Assembly (NCBI GenBank): GCA_023388965.1
Contig: JAEWFF010000069.1
Location: 51,214-115,213, forward strand
Direction: 5' to 3'
Length of the DNA stretch: 64,000 bases
DNA from: Pseudomonadota bacterium
GTDB lineage: Bacteria; Pseudomonadota; Alphaproteobacteria; Rhizobiales; Methylopilaceae
Both the position numbers and the translations under genes were made by a program. The notes under the pieces were generated by a model. That model was not told the DNA's origin. It saw only the letters and a list, made by a program, of their open reading frames with translations, and made no database searches. Shown here piece by piece: positions 45,044 through 54,482 of this stretch; the stretch's first letter is position 1, and each line of letters starts with the position of its first letter.

Positions 45044-46189
45044 GTGGCGGCATTCACGGCCGACAGTGACCTGTTTTCGTCCGGCGGCGACGGCGGTCAT
45101 CGCCTGCGCCTGTCCGGCGAATGGACGGCCGCGCACGCCAACGATCTCGAAGACCTCGTCGCCAAAACCTCCGCGGCGCTCGCCGGGCGGCAGGTGACAC
45201 TCGATCTTGGGGATGTGACGCGGGTCGATACGGTCGGCGCTCATCTGCTCGACCGCCTGCGTCAGGATATCGGCGATTCCGGCGGGGCGACCAATATCGA
45301 GAACGCGCGGCCCGAACAGCGCATTCTCATCGAGGCGATATCGAAGGACGAACGCATCGTCATTCCGCCGCCGGCGCCGCGCCTCAATCCTCTGCTCGAT
45401 CTCGTCGCCGATATCGGGCGGGGCATGGAATCGGCGTGGACGGATATCAAGGCCTGGATCGGCTTTCTCGGTTCGGTCATCGCCGCCGCCGGGCGTGTTC
45501 TCGTCCGGCCGGGCCATTTCCGCGTCAACAGCTTCGTCCATCATCTGGAACTCGTCGGCCTCCGCGCCGTGCCGATCATCACATTGATCGCCTTCCTCGT
45601 CGGCTGCATCATCGCCCAGCAGGCGATCTTCCAGCTCCGCTATTTCGGCGCGACCATCTTCGCTGCCGATCTCGTCGGCCTTCTGGCGGTGCGCGAACTG
45701 GGCGTGCTTCTGGCCTCGATCATGGTCGCGGGCCGCTCCGGATCGGCGTTCACGGCCGAGATCGGCTCGATGAAGATGCGCGAGGAGATCGACGCCATCC
45801 GCGTCATGGCGCTGGACGAGGTCGAGGTTCTGATCCTGCCGCGCATGCTGGCGCTGATCCTCGGCCTGACCATGCTGGCCTTCATTTCCATGATGGCCTG
45901 TCTCGCCGGGGGCGCGCTCGTCAGCGTGGTCTATGGCGGCATCTCGCTCGATGTCTTCATCAGCCGCGTGCATTACATGCTGACGCTCGACAGCTTCCTC
46001 GTCGGCATGATCAAGGCGCCTTTCATGGCGCTGGTCATCGGCCTGATCGCGACCATCGAGGGCATGAACGTCCAGGGCTCGGCGGAATCGCTCGGCATCC
46101 GCACCACGGCGTCCGTGGTCAAATCCATCTTCATGGTGATCGTGCTCGACGGCATTTTCGCCATGTTCTTCTCGGCGATTAACATGTGA
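45044..46189 (+). CDS. mlaE: Mla-type lipid ABC transporter permease with N-terminal STAS domain
   Basis: 381 residues starting at GTG 45044. The first 115 residues form a STAS-like domain (GEWTAAHANDLEDLV, VTRVDTVGAHLLDRL), so MlaB and MlaE functions are fused. The rest is the MlaE permease (VGLRAVPIITLIAFLVGCIIAQQ, AGRSGSAFTAEIGSMKMREEIDAI). It works with MlaF, MlaD and a lipoprotein in phospholipid trafficking that keeps outer-membrane lipid asymmetry. The stop overlaps mlaF (TGATG). Confidence 0.93.
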   Translation: MAAFTADSDLFSSGGDGGHRLRLSGEWTAAHANDLEDLVAKTSAALAGRQVTLDLGDVTRVDTVGAHLLDRLRQDIGDSGGATNIENARPEQRILIEAISKDERIVIPPPAPRLNPLLDLVADIGRGMESAWTDIKAWIGFLGSVIAAAGRVLVRPGHFRVNSFVHHLELVGLRAVPIITLIAFLVGCIIAQQAIFQLRYFGATIFAADLVGLLAVRELGVLLASIMVAGRSGSAFTAEIGSMKMREEIDAIRVMALDEVEVLILPRMLALILGLTMLAFISMMACLAGGALVSVVYGGISLDVFISRVHYMLTLDSFLVGMIKAPFMALVIGLIATIEGMNVQGSAESLGIRTTASVVKSIFMVIVLDGIFAMFFSAINM

Positions 46190-47001
46190 TGAGCATGTCT
46201 TCCGCCTATGTCGATCGCGGTGCGCCGCCGCTCCACCGCGATGCGGTCATCCGGGTGCGCGATCTCGTGACCGGGTTCGGCGACCGCCTCATCATCGACG
46301 GGCTCGACCTCGATGTCTGGCGCGGCGAGATTCTCGGCGTCGTCGGCGCGTCGGGCACCGGCAAATCCGTGCTGACGCGCGCGATCATCGGGCTCGTGCC
46401 GCGCCGGCGCGGCACGGTCGAGGTGTTCGGCGTCGATATGGAGGCCGCGAGCCTTGCCGAGACGCGGGCGGTCGAGCGCCGCTGGGGCGTTCTGTTCCAG
46501 CACGGCGCGCTGTTCTCGTCGCTGACGGTGAAGCAGAACATTCAGGTGCCGCTGCGCGAGCACGCCGATTTCTCCGAGCGCCTGATGGAAGAGATCGCCA
46601 TGGTGAAGCTCGATCTCGTCGGCCTGAAGCCGGGCGCGGCCGATCTGTATCCTTCGGAGCTTTCGGGCGGCATGATCAAGCGCGCGGCGCTTGCCCGCGC
46701 ACTCGCGCTCGATCCCGAACTCATCTTCCTCGACGAGCCGACTTCGGGGCTCGATCCCATCGGTGCGCAGGATTTCGACGAACTGATTCTGACGCTGCGG
46801 CGTACTTTGGGGCTGACTGTTTTCATGGTAACCCATGACCTCGACAGTTTGGCTCAGGCCTGCGACCGCATCGCGGCTCTGGGGAACAAGAAGGTCCTTG
46901 CGGAGGGACCGCTGTCGGAGATGCGCAAGCACGAACATCCCTGGCTGAAATCCTATTTCAACGGCCCGCGCGCCCGGGCCGCCGCCACGGCGCAGGTGTG
47001 A
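46189..47001 (+). CDS. mlaF: Mla-type lipid ABC transporter ATPase
   Basis: 270-residue ATPase with Walker A VGASGTGKSVLT near 54, signature LSGGMIKRAALARAL near 163, Walker B LIFLDEPTSGLDP near 180 and the histidine switch VTHDLD. Drives the MlaE permease. ATG 46189 shares a base with the mlaE stop; ATG 46195 is also possible. The downstream MCE gene follows after 7 bases. Confidence 0.94.
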   Translation: MSMSSAYVDRGAPPLHRDAVIRVRDLVTGFGDRLIIDGLDLDVWRGEILGVVGASGTGKSVLTRAIIGLVPRRRGTVEVFGVDMEAASLAETRAVERRWGVLFQHGALFSSLTVKQNIQVPLREHADFSERLMEEIAMVKLDLVGLKPGAADLYPSELSGGMIKRAALARALALDPELIFLDEPTSGLDPIGAQDFDELILTLRRTLGLTVFMVTHDLDSLAQACDRIAALGNKKVLAEGPLSEMRKHEHPWLKSYFNGPRARAAATAQV

Positions 47002-47008
47002 GGACGAC

Positions 47009-48022
47009 ATGGAAACGCGGGCCAACCACATCATCATCGGCCTGTTCACGCTCATCGTGACGGTGAGCGCGTTCGCGTTCGTGTGGTGGTTCGGCGGCAA
47101 TTTCGAGGGCAGCCGCACGGCCTACCGCGTCGTGTTTTCCGATTCCATCGCCGGGCTGACACGCGGGTCGAGCGTGCTGTTCAACGGCCTCGGCGTCGGC
47201 GAGGTCACGGAGATCGGCTTTTCGGCGGCCGAGCCGGGCAAGATGTTCGCGACCATCAATGTCAACGAGCAGGTGCCGGTTCGTCAGGATACGAAAGCGA
47301 GGCTGGAATATTCCGGCCTGACGGGCGTCGCCTCGGTCATGCTCGAAGGCGGCAAGGGCGATGCGCCGGCACTTCCGGCGGCCGGGGACGGCGGCGCGCC
47401 GGTCATCACGGCGATGCCCGGCCAGATGCAGAACCTGATGGACGCGGCGCAGAAAATGCTCGCTCGGGCCGACGGCGTCATGTTCCAGGTCGAGCAGTTC
47501 GTGGACACGGCCAAGCCGCAACTCGAGGCATCGGTTTCGAACATCAAGACGTTTTCGGAAGGCCTGAGCGCGGTCGAGCCGGAAAAGGTGAAGCAGATCG
47601 TCGATAATGCGGTGACGTTCTCCGACGCGCTGGCCCGCAACAGCGAGAATGTCGATGCCATGATCGCCGATGCGCGCGTCATGATCGAACAGCTCAAGGG
47701 CGCCTCGGCGCGTGTGGACGGCGTTCTGGCGAAAGCGGACGGCCTGCTCGGCGACGGAGAGAATTCCGGCGTCTTCGATGAAGTGAAGAAAACCGCCGAA
47801 TCCATTCGAATCCTTGCCGAAAATCTCGACAAGCGCACGGCGTCACTTTCGGGTGACATGTCGCAGTTTACCGGGCAGGGCCTGCGTGATCTCAGTGGAC
47901 TTATCGCCTCTGGTCGGGAAACCTTGGCGAACGTGGATCGAGTCGTTCGCAATCTCGAGAACAACCCGCAAAGGTTCATCTTTGGCGGCGGCGGCGTTCC
48001 GGAGTATAGTCCGTCGCGCTGA
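47009..48022 (+). CDS. mlaD: MCE domain protein, MlaD-like
   Basis: 337 residues: N-terminal membrane anchor (IIIGLFTLIVTVSAFAFVWWF), then the MCE domain (YRVVFSDSIAGLTRGSSVLFNGLGVGEV) near 35-115 and a helical C-terminal region. MCE hexamers form the lipid channel of Mla systems. The C-terminus, beyond the helical part, is Gly-rich and ends VPEYSPSR. It belongs to the operon with the permease and ATPase. Confidence 0.9.
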   Translation: METRANHIIIGLFTLIVTVSAFAFVWWFGGNFEGSRTAYRVVFSDSIAGLTRGSSVLFNGLGVGEVTEIGFSAAEPGKMFATINVNEQVPVRQDTKARLEYSGLTGVASVMLEGGKGDAPALPAAGDGGAPVITAMPGQMQNLMDAAQKMLARADGVMFQVEQFVDTAKPQLEASVSNIKTFSEGLSAVEPEKVKQIVDNAVTFSDALARNSENVDAMIADARVMIEQLKGASARVDGVLAKADGLLGDGENSGVFDEVKKTAESIRILAENLDKRTASLSGDMSQFTGQGLRDLSGLIASGRETLANVDRVVRNLENNPQRFIFGGGGVPEYSPSR

Positions 48023-48132
48023 GGCATGATCCTGTCGCCGGTTTGCGGTCGCATGCACCGGCGCGAGGCCGTTCTCGCGACGGGGTACGTTCAGGGGCGG
48101 TTCTCGGGAAGATCGGGGCTGGAGACTTCAGG

Positions 48133-48732
48133 GTGCGGGCATTTCCGATACCTGGCCGCGTTATCGTGGCCTTAGCTGCCGCCGCCATGCTCGGCGGATG
48201 CACGAGCATGCTGCGCGAGGCGCCGCTCGCGACCTATGACCTGTCAGCGCCGTCGAGCTTCTCCGGACGCGCCGCCGCGGGGCGGGGTGTTCTTGTGGTC
48301 GATGAGCCGACCGCGATCCGCACCCTCGATTCCAATCGCATGGTGGCCCGGTCCGGCGGCCAGATTTCCTATGTGCCCGGCGCGCAATGGACCGACCGCC
48401 TGCCGAGCCTTGTGCAGACCCGCATCGTGCAGGCGTTCGAGAATGCCGGCCGCATCGGCTCGGTCGGCCGCGCGCAGGATCGCCTGGCGGGCGATTACCA
48501 GCTCATAACCGACATCCGCGCCTTCGAGATCGACGCCGGTTCTGGCGCGCGGGCGCAGGTGGAGATCGCCGCCAAGCTCGTGGACCGCACCGGCCGCGTG
48601 CGCTCGGGCCGCGTGTTCGACGCCACGGCTCCGGCCGGCGACGTTTCCGGCCCTGCCGCGAGTGCGGCGCTCGACCGCGCGCTCGGCCAGGTGCTGGTCG
48701 AGATGGTAGGCTGGGCCAGCGGCCATATCTGA
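48133..48732 (+). CDS. ABC-type transport auxiliary lipoprotein
   Basis: 199-residue lipoprotein: signal peptide with lipobox LGGC (residues VALAAAAMLGGC) and the family features RGVLVVDEPTAIRTLDSNRM and AQWTDRLPSLVQTRIVQAFE, as in PqiC/MCE-associated lipoproteins. It would complete the Mla-like machine on the periplasmic side of the outer membrane. Start GTG 48133 with GGAG eight bases upstream. The longer frame upstream is unlikely. Confidence 0.85.
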   Translation: MRAFPIPGRVIVALAAAAMLGGCTSMLREAPLATYDLSAPSSFSGRAAAGRGVLVVDEPTAIRTLDSNRMVARSGGQISYVPGAQWTDRLPSLVQTRIVQAFENAGRIGSVGRAQDRLAGDYQLITDIRAFEIDAGSGARAQVEIAAKLVDRTGRVRSGRVFDATAPAGDVSGPAASAALDRALGQVLVEMVGWASGHI

Positions 48733-48763
48733 GCGGCCACGCCAAGGCACTGCGTCCGCGACC

Positions 48764-49272
48764 GTGACGGTGAAGGGGCGGGTGGTAAAGGGACGCGGGC
48801 AGGGAAGGGTCGTGGTCGAGAACCTGGCCGATCCGATCGCCGCCCATCTCGATGCCGAACCTATTTCGGAACGCTCAACATATTGCTCAACCGCCCGCTG
48901 CTGCTGAGGCCGGAAACGGCAATGCTTTGCGATGGTGTGCGTGCCTTCTGGCCGGTGACGGCGATGGGAATGCCCATGCTGGCGCTTCGCTGGACCAGAT
49001 GCCCTTATCATGCGCTTGAACTGGTCGCCGCCGAGAGCCTGCGTGAGCGCTTCGGGTGGACGGACGGGCAGAAGGTCGAGCTTGCGTTTGCCGCGCGCGA
49101 TGTCGGGACGCTGTCGTTCCGCGCGCGGCTTGCCTGGACGCTGCTGTGGCGGATGCACCCGACCGGCGTGTACGACCGGCATATGCCGGCCGTCCATCAT
49201 GCCAACCCAAGGGCGGTGCAGCTTACCCTTCAGCCGATTCCTCCGGGCGGGCCGGAGGACGCGGAGACCTAG
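48764..49272 (+). pseudogene. DUF120 riboflavin-kinase-like protein, interrupted by a one-base deletion
   Basis: Read in the first frame from GTG 48764: TVKGRVVKGRGQGRVVVENLADPIAAHLDAEP, then the frame is lost at a CC run (48860-48861). One added C continues it as YFGTLNILLNRPLLLRPE, then LRWTRCPYHALELVAAESLRERFG to the stop at 49270. The GTLN motif and the later ELVAAESLR resemble the DUF120 (CTP-dependent riboflavin kinase) fold known mainly from archaea. Homology is by eye and the deletion could be a sequencing error. Its stop overlaps the next gene by 3 bases. Substrate unknown. Confidence 0.5.
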
Positions 49273-52200
49273 CGGTCTTCCAGCCGTCCCGAAGCGTGGG
49301 CAAGCAGGGTGTAGACCTTGCCGGTCTCCGACGACAGATAGCTGCGCGCTACCGAAGGATCGCGCTCATTGCGCGAAACCTCGTCGAGCAGCCGCTCGAA
49401 TTCGCCGATATAGCGGTCGACCGTCTGGCGGAACTCGCGGCTCTGGCCGTAGCGCATCCGTACATCTTCCAGCGCCTGAAGGCCGGCCTGCGTGTACAGA
49501 CGGCGCGAGAACACGTTGCGCTCGCCGCGGCGATAGCGTTCCCACACATCGAGCGTGGCCTGACCGTCGATCAGATGGTCGATATCGGCGGCGAGGTGGT
49601 CGAGCGGGCCGCCGGCGGGGCGGGGCGCGCGCTGGGCGGCCTGTTCGCGGCGCGGTTCGGCCGGGCTCACCATGCGGCGCGGGGCCGGCATCTGATCGCC
49701 GTCCGAGGCGCGGGCGAGAAGGCCCGTGAGCCAGCCGCCATCGGCGCCGGCTGCCGGCGTTTCATCGCGGCGATGCTGGCGCGGCGTTTCGCGGTCCGGC
49801 GCGCCCTCGCGCAGAACCTCGTTCCGGCGCGCCGGCTCGTTCTGGTAGGCGTAATCGGCCTGACGCGGCTCGGCGACGTCATGCGCGCCCTGACGCGCGG
49901 CGATTTCCGACAGCGAATTGAGCGCGCGGATCTGTTCGGACACGACGCGGCGGATGGCCGAGGTGCTTTCCTCGGTCTCCTGCGGCATCTGCGTCAGGCC
50001 GCGGCGCACTTCCTCGCGCGTGGTTTCCAGCTCGTTGTGGATCGCGCTCGTCATGCCGCGCATGTCCTGCGCGACGGTGCCGAGGCCCTCCGACGCATTC
50101 TTGAGCAGGGTCGTCATTTCCGACAGCGTGTCCTCGTAGGTCGCGCGGAGCGAACGGGCGGTGCGCTCGCGCTCCTCATCGGAAATCTGGCGCAGCGCGC
50201 CGAGCTGCTCCTCGATCGAGCGGGTCGCATTGGCGACTTCTTCCGACAGCATCGAGCCGGCATTGCGCGCGCGCGTTTCGGCGCTCGTCAGCGAGGCGTC
50301 GATCAGGCGGGTGAAGCCCTGCAGCACGCCGTCGAGTTCGGACGCGCGGCTGTCGATGGTCTGCGCCAATGTCTCGAGCGAGCGGCGGCGGCTTTCCATC
50401 GTGTCTTCCATCGCGTGCTGCGTGGAACCCAATGCGGTGATGGCGGTCGACAGCCCGCGGCTCTGCTCGTCGAAGCGGGTGGTGAGATTGGCGAGATCGG
50501 CGACGACCGTGCGGCCGACGGTGCGAAGCTGATCGAGCTGGCTCGCCAAAGCCGCGTTCTTCTCGCCGGTCGAGCGGGACAGATCGTCGATCGTTTCCGT
50601 CGCGCGGGCGACGAGATCGCTGATCGCGTGCGAGGTCGTCTGGATGCTCGACAGGGAGGTCGCGACCGAGCCGCGCAACTGGTCGCCGGCATTCTTCAGG
50701 TCGGCGGCCGCCTTCAGCGTCTCGGACGAGATCGTGTCGGTCACGTTCGTGACCGTCGTCGCGACATCGCTCTTGATGCGCTCGACCGAGGAGGACAGGG
50801 CGGTCGAGGCGATATGGGTCTGGTCTTCCAGCGCCTTGACGACGGCTTCGCCGGCCTTGGAGACTTCGCCGGAAAGCTCGCCCCTGCGCTCGGTGAGCGT
50901 CTGTACGAACCTTTCGCCGCTTTCGTCGAACACGCGGCCGAGTTCCCTGGTGCGTTCGCCGAGCGTGTCGGCAAGGCCGATGGTGCGCTCGCGCAGCGTC
51001 TCGACCGTGCCCTTCGACAGGCGGTCGAGCGAGCCTTCGACCTCGCTTGCCGCCACGATGAGGGAATCGGTCACGTTCTGGACCTTGTCCGTCAGGCGGT
51101 CGGAGATCGAATTGCCGCGCTGTTCGAGCGTCGAGGACACGGTGTCCAGACGATCCACAACGGCGGATTCGAAGCGCGTGATCCGGGTGTCGAGGCTTTC
51201 GGCCACTTCGGCGGCCTTGTTGCCGAGCGCCGAATTGACGATTTCGGCACGCTCTTCGAGCGCGGCGACGACGGCATTGGAGCGGGCGGCGACATCGGCG
51301 GCGAATTTCACCGCGCGCTGGTCGAGCGTCTCGGTCAGTTCGCGCCCGCCCTCGGAGAGGGTGCGCGACAGCTCGACCGTACGGCTCGCGAGCATTTCGT
51401 TGAAGCTCTGGGCGCGCGAGTCGAGGCCCTCGCCGATGCGCTGCAGGCGGCCGTCGAGATTGGTGGCGATCTCCTCGACCTTGAAGCCGGCGCTTTCGCG
51501 GAACCCTTCGAGGCGCGAGGCGACGGCGGCGTCGAGTTCCTCGGCGCGGCGCGAAATGAGCGTATCGAAGCTCTCGGCGTGGCGGCCGAGCGTGCCGTCG
51601 AGGCCTTCCACATGGCGGCCGAGCGTGCTGTCGAGCGCCTGGGTGCGGGCTTCGAGCGTCTGGACGACGTTCGAGGCGCGCACATCGACGATCTCGGCGA
51701 GATCGCGGACGCGGGCGCCGAGGCTCGCTTCCAGATGGGCGCTGTCGGCGGCGATCTTGTCGGCGATCTCGACCGCGCGGCCGGAGATCAGCGTGTTGAG
51801 TTCGCCGAGCGAGGTCGACATCGCATCGGTCACGGCGCCGCCGTGATCGATGAGCGTGCTGGTGAGTGCTTCGGCGGTTTCGGAAAGCTGTTCGTTGATG
51901 CGGTTCGAGCGGCGCGCGATGGACTGCGACAGTTCGGTGCCGACAAAGGCGACCTGCTGCGCGAGTTCGCTGACGCGGACGACGAGCTGTTCGCCCATGC
52001 TGGCGGCGGCGCCGTCGAGCGTGTCGCGTACATGCACGACGCTTGAATTGATGCGGTCGGAAAGCTGCGACTCGAATGTATCGGCGCCGCGGAGCAGGGC
52101 GTCCGCCGCGCTCGCCGCCGCCATCGAGATGCGCGCTTCGAGATCGTCGCCGCGCACGACGATCAGTTCGTGCATACGCGATGTCGTCAGCGCCATCTGG

Positions 52201-54122
52201 TTGGTCAGGCTGTCGCCGCGCTCCGAAATCGTCTCGGCCGCGCGCTCGCTGGCTTCGGCGATGCTGCGCTCGGCAACGGCCACGCGCTGCACCAGCAGGT
52301 CCTCGGTGCTGCGTGCGCCGGCGTCCAGCGTGTCGCGGATGGAGAGGATGCGGTTGTCGATGCTCTCGACCATGCGGTTGCCGGCATCCTGCAACGTGAT
52401 TTCGAGCTCGTCGCCGCGCCCGACGATCGCGTCGTGTATGCGCACGGAGGCCGATTCCATGCGGTCGGCGAGACCGGCGCCCTTGGAGCCGAGAATGTCG
52501 GTGATCTTCTCGCCGGTTTCGTCGAGCTTGGCGGTGACTTCTGCGCCGCGCAGAGACAGGTCGAGCAGGAGGCTGTCGCCGGTCGTCTTGAGCGTTTCGT
52601 TCACGTCCGACACACGTGCGGTGATCGTGGACGCGACGTCCTGACTCGTCATCATCAGCGTCTGCGTCAGGGTTTCGGCGCGGTCGGTGAAGGTCTGTGC
52701 GATCTCGCGGCCCGAACGTTCCAGCGTCTCGTTCACCATCTCGCCGCGCGAGGAGATCGTCTCGGCGATGCGCGCGCCGGTGTCGGAGATCGTGTCCGTC
52801 ATTTCGCGGGCACGGTCGGTGAGCATCGTCGTCAGCGAACCGCCGGTCGACATGAGAGTCTGCGCGATCTCGCCGGAGCGCTCGGAGAGAGCGGAGGTCA
52901 CGACCTGGCCGGAATCCATCAACGCCCGCGAGACGGCTTCGCCGCGCTCGGTGAGCTGCGCGGTGAGATTGGCGGTGGTCGTCGTCAGGGTCAGGCCGAT
53001 CGACTGCGCGCGTTCTTCCAGCGTGTCGGAAATGCGGTTGCTCGTCAGCGTGAAGCTGTCAGCGACGGCGCGCGAGCGCTCGTCGAAGGCGCGGGTGATG
53101 TCGTTGGAGGTCGTCAGCAACGTGTCCTGAATACCGACGGCGCGGGCGCCGAGTTCGGATGCGAGACGGTCGGACGTATCGATCAGGCCGCGATTGAAGT
53201 CGACGCTGGTTTCCGTCAGGCGGTCGATGACCGCATTGCTCTGCGTGGTGACGGACTGGATCAGGCTTTCGCCGGCCTGGCCGACGGCCTGCGTGATCTG
53301 GATGCTCTTGTCGCCGAGCGAGCGCGTCACGCGGTCGCCGGCATCGGTGATCGAGGAGGTCAGGGCGTCGGTCGCGACCGACAATTCGCGCGACAGGCCC
53401 GTATGGGCATCCTGGATCGAGGTGCGCAGTTCGCCGGCATTGTGCACCAGAGCTTCGCGCTCGGAACGCAGATCGTCGATCAGGCCGCGCATGCGCGTTT
53501 CGTTGTCCTGATAGGCGCGCTCGAGCGTCACCACTTCGCCGCGCACCGTCGCTTCGAGTTCGCCGGCGCGGGTCAGGACGCGTTCGAGGCCGGAATCCAT
53601 TGCGGAGATTTCGCGGCGCACCGCTTCGCCGAGCGAGACGACGGCGGCATGGCTGGTCTTGTCGGGCTCGGCGAGGCGGATCGCGACCTGCGTCATGGAG
53701 CGGGCGACAAGGCGCATTTCGGCCGCGCGGCGGGCGAGGGCGGCCAGTGTGAAGAAGAACAGGATCGGGGCTGCGGTGACGATGGCCAACATGCCGAGCT
53801 GGGCGAGGCCGCCCGGGGCGGACAGATCCAGCGCACTCGGGCCCATCACGCCCTGCACATACAGATACACCAGAGCGAGCCAGATCGCGGAGCCTACGGC
53901 GGCAAGGCCGACGGGCATCATCGAGGTCTTGCCCTGAAGGCCGTAAAGCAGATGTGCGAAGGAGCGGGCGTCGTCGTTTGCCGCGCGCGTCGCGGTCAAA
54001 GCGGGCTTTTTCTCATCCCGGAAAAGTTCCTCGTCGGAGCTTCCGTCGAGGTTCAGCGCATCCTCGACCGCCGATACCGCCGCCTGGGACGGATTCTGCG
54101 CCGTGCTGGGGTAGTTTGCCAT
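49269..54122 (-). CDS. Very long coiled-coil membrane protein, growth pole ring (GPR)-like
   Basis: 1617 residues. An acidic N-terminal region is followed by two transmembrane helices (about 69-90 and 108-129), then more than 1100 residues of amphipathic helix with repeating motifs such as LxxRxxxLxxTL, recalling apolipoprotein-like repeats. A Pro/Arg-rich linker leads to a conserved C-terminal domain (DHLAADIDHLIDGQATLDVWERYRRGERN). This layout matches the Agrobacterium growth pole ring protein, which organises polar growth. Homology to GPR is my inference. It has an upstream CtrA site. Long antisense frames on the plus strand are shadows of the repeats. Confidence 0.68.
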   Translation of the reverse strand: MANYPSTAQNPSQAAVSAVEDALNLDGSSDEELFRDEKKPALTATRAANDDARSFAHLLYGLQGKTSMMPVGLAAVGSAIWLALVYLYVQGVMGPSALDLSAPGGLAQLGMLAIVTAAPILFFFTLAALARRAAEMRLVARSMTQVAIRLAEPDKTSHAAVVSLGEAVRREISAMDSGLERVLTRAGELEATVRGEVVTLERAYQDNETRMRGLIDDLRSEREALVHNAGELRTSIQDAHTGLSRELSVATDALTSSITDAGDRVTRSLGDKSIQITQAVGQAGESLIQSVTTQSNAVIDRLTETSVDFNRGLIDTSDRLASELGARAVGIQDTLLTTSNDITRAFDERSRAVADSFTLTSNRISDTLEERAQSIGLTLTTTTANLTAQLTERGEAVSRALMDSGQVVTSALSERSGEIAQTLMSTGGSLTTMLTDRAREMTDTISDTGARIAETISSRGEMVNETLERSGREIAQTFTDRAETLTQTLMMTSQDVASTITARVSDVNETLKTTGDSLLLDLSLRGAEVTAKLDETGEKITDILGSKGAGLADRMESASVRIHDAIVGRGDELEITLQDAGNRMVESIDNRILSIRDTLDAGARSTEDLLVQRVAVAERSIAEASERAAETISERGDSLTNQMALTTSRMHELIVVRGDDLEARISMAAASAADALLRGADTFESQLSDRINSSVVHVRDTLDGAAASMGEQLVVRVSELAQQVAFVGTELSQSIARRSNRINEQLSETAEALTSTLIDHGGAVTDAMSTSLGELNTLISGRAVEIADKIAADSAHLEASLGARVRDLAEIVDVRASNVVQTLEARTQALDSTLGRHVEGLDGTLGRHAESFDTLISRRAEELDAAVASRLEGFRESAGFKVEEIATNLDGRLQRIGEGLDSRAQSFNEMLASRTVELSRTLSEGGRELTETLDQRAVKFAADVAARSNAVVAALEERAEIVNSALGNKAAEVAESLDTRITRFESAVVDRLDTVSSTLEQRGNSISDRLTDKVQNVTDSLIVAASEVEGSLDRLSKGTVETLRERTIGLADTLGERTRELGRVFDESGERFVQTLTERRGELSGEVSKAGEAVVKALEDQTHIASTALSSSVERIKSDVATTVTNVTDTISSETLKAAADLKNAGDQLRGSVATSLSSIQTTSHAISDLVARATETIDDLSRSTGEKNAALASQLDQLRTVGRTVVADLANLTTRFDEQSRGLSTAITALGSTQHAMEDTMESRRRSLETLAQTIDSRASELDGVLQGFTRLIDASLTSAETRARNAGSMLSEEVANATRSIEEQLGALRQISDEERERTARSLRATYEDTLSEMTTLLKNASEGLGTVAQDMRGMTSAIHNELETTREEVRRGLTQMPQETEESTSAIRRVVSEQIRALNSLSEIAARQGAHDVAEPRQADYAYQNEPARRNEVLREGAPDRETPRQHRRDETPAAGADGGWLTGLLARASDGDQMPAPRRMVSPAEPRREQAAQRAPRPAGGPLDHLAADIDHLIDGQATLDVWERYRRGERNVFSRRLYTQAGLQALEDVRMRYGQSREFRQTVDRYIGEFERLLDEVSRNERDPSVARSYLSSETGKVYTLLAHASGRLEDR

Positions 54123-54372
54123 TTACTCTGCCTCGCTGCCGTACCGCATACTAACCGGCTGCGCGTTCTACCTGGAGGCTCGCGATGAGCCGGAACGCGC
54201 CCCCCATGGCCCGCTCTTCGATCTTCGCTGAGAACCCTTTACAGGCCCTTGATCCCCCAACTCTTTTTGCGAAGTGGCCGTTCGCATAGGAGTTTTATAG
54301 TTCGCCGCCCTTTCGATCCTAACTTTGGCACGGATCGATTCAACTGAACATGTAAAGAATAAGTAAACGTCG

Positions 54373-54388
54373 TTAACGGTCTTTTAAC
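54373..54388. promoter_or_regulatory. Full CtrA binding site
   Basis: TTAA (54373-54376)-N7-TTAA (54384-54387) followed by C, matching the TTAA-N7-TTAAC CtrA consensus exactly. It lies in the AT-richer 360-base gap 54123-54482, about 250 bases upstream of the growth-pole-like gene and on the side away from the reductase gene start. CtrA control of that gene is inferred. The rest of the gap has no gene I can see. Confidence 0.6.
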
Positions 54389-54482
54389 CATAGCGGGCAA
54401 ACGCCAAGGCTGCACCCTCCGGTTAGGGTTGGTGCGGCCCGATGTGGAAAACTTCCCGTACGCGTCCGGAAGGGCCGCCCGC

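Noticed and set aside
49056..54188. Long plus-strand open frames (996 and 672 residues) opposite the coiled-coil gene
   Set aside because: They mirror the repetitive codon pattern of the minus-strand coiled coil and contain no domain; the minus-strand gene has membrane helices and a conserved C-terminus.
54123..54482. Small gene or RNA in the AT-rich gap upstream of the growth-pole-like gene
   Set aside because: No convincing frame, ribosome site or terminator; only the CtrA motif stands out.
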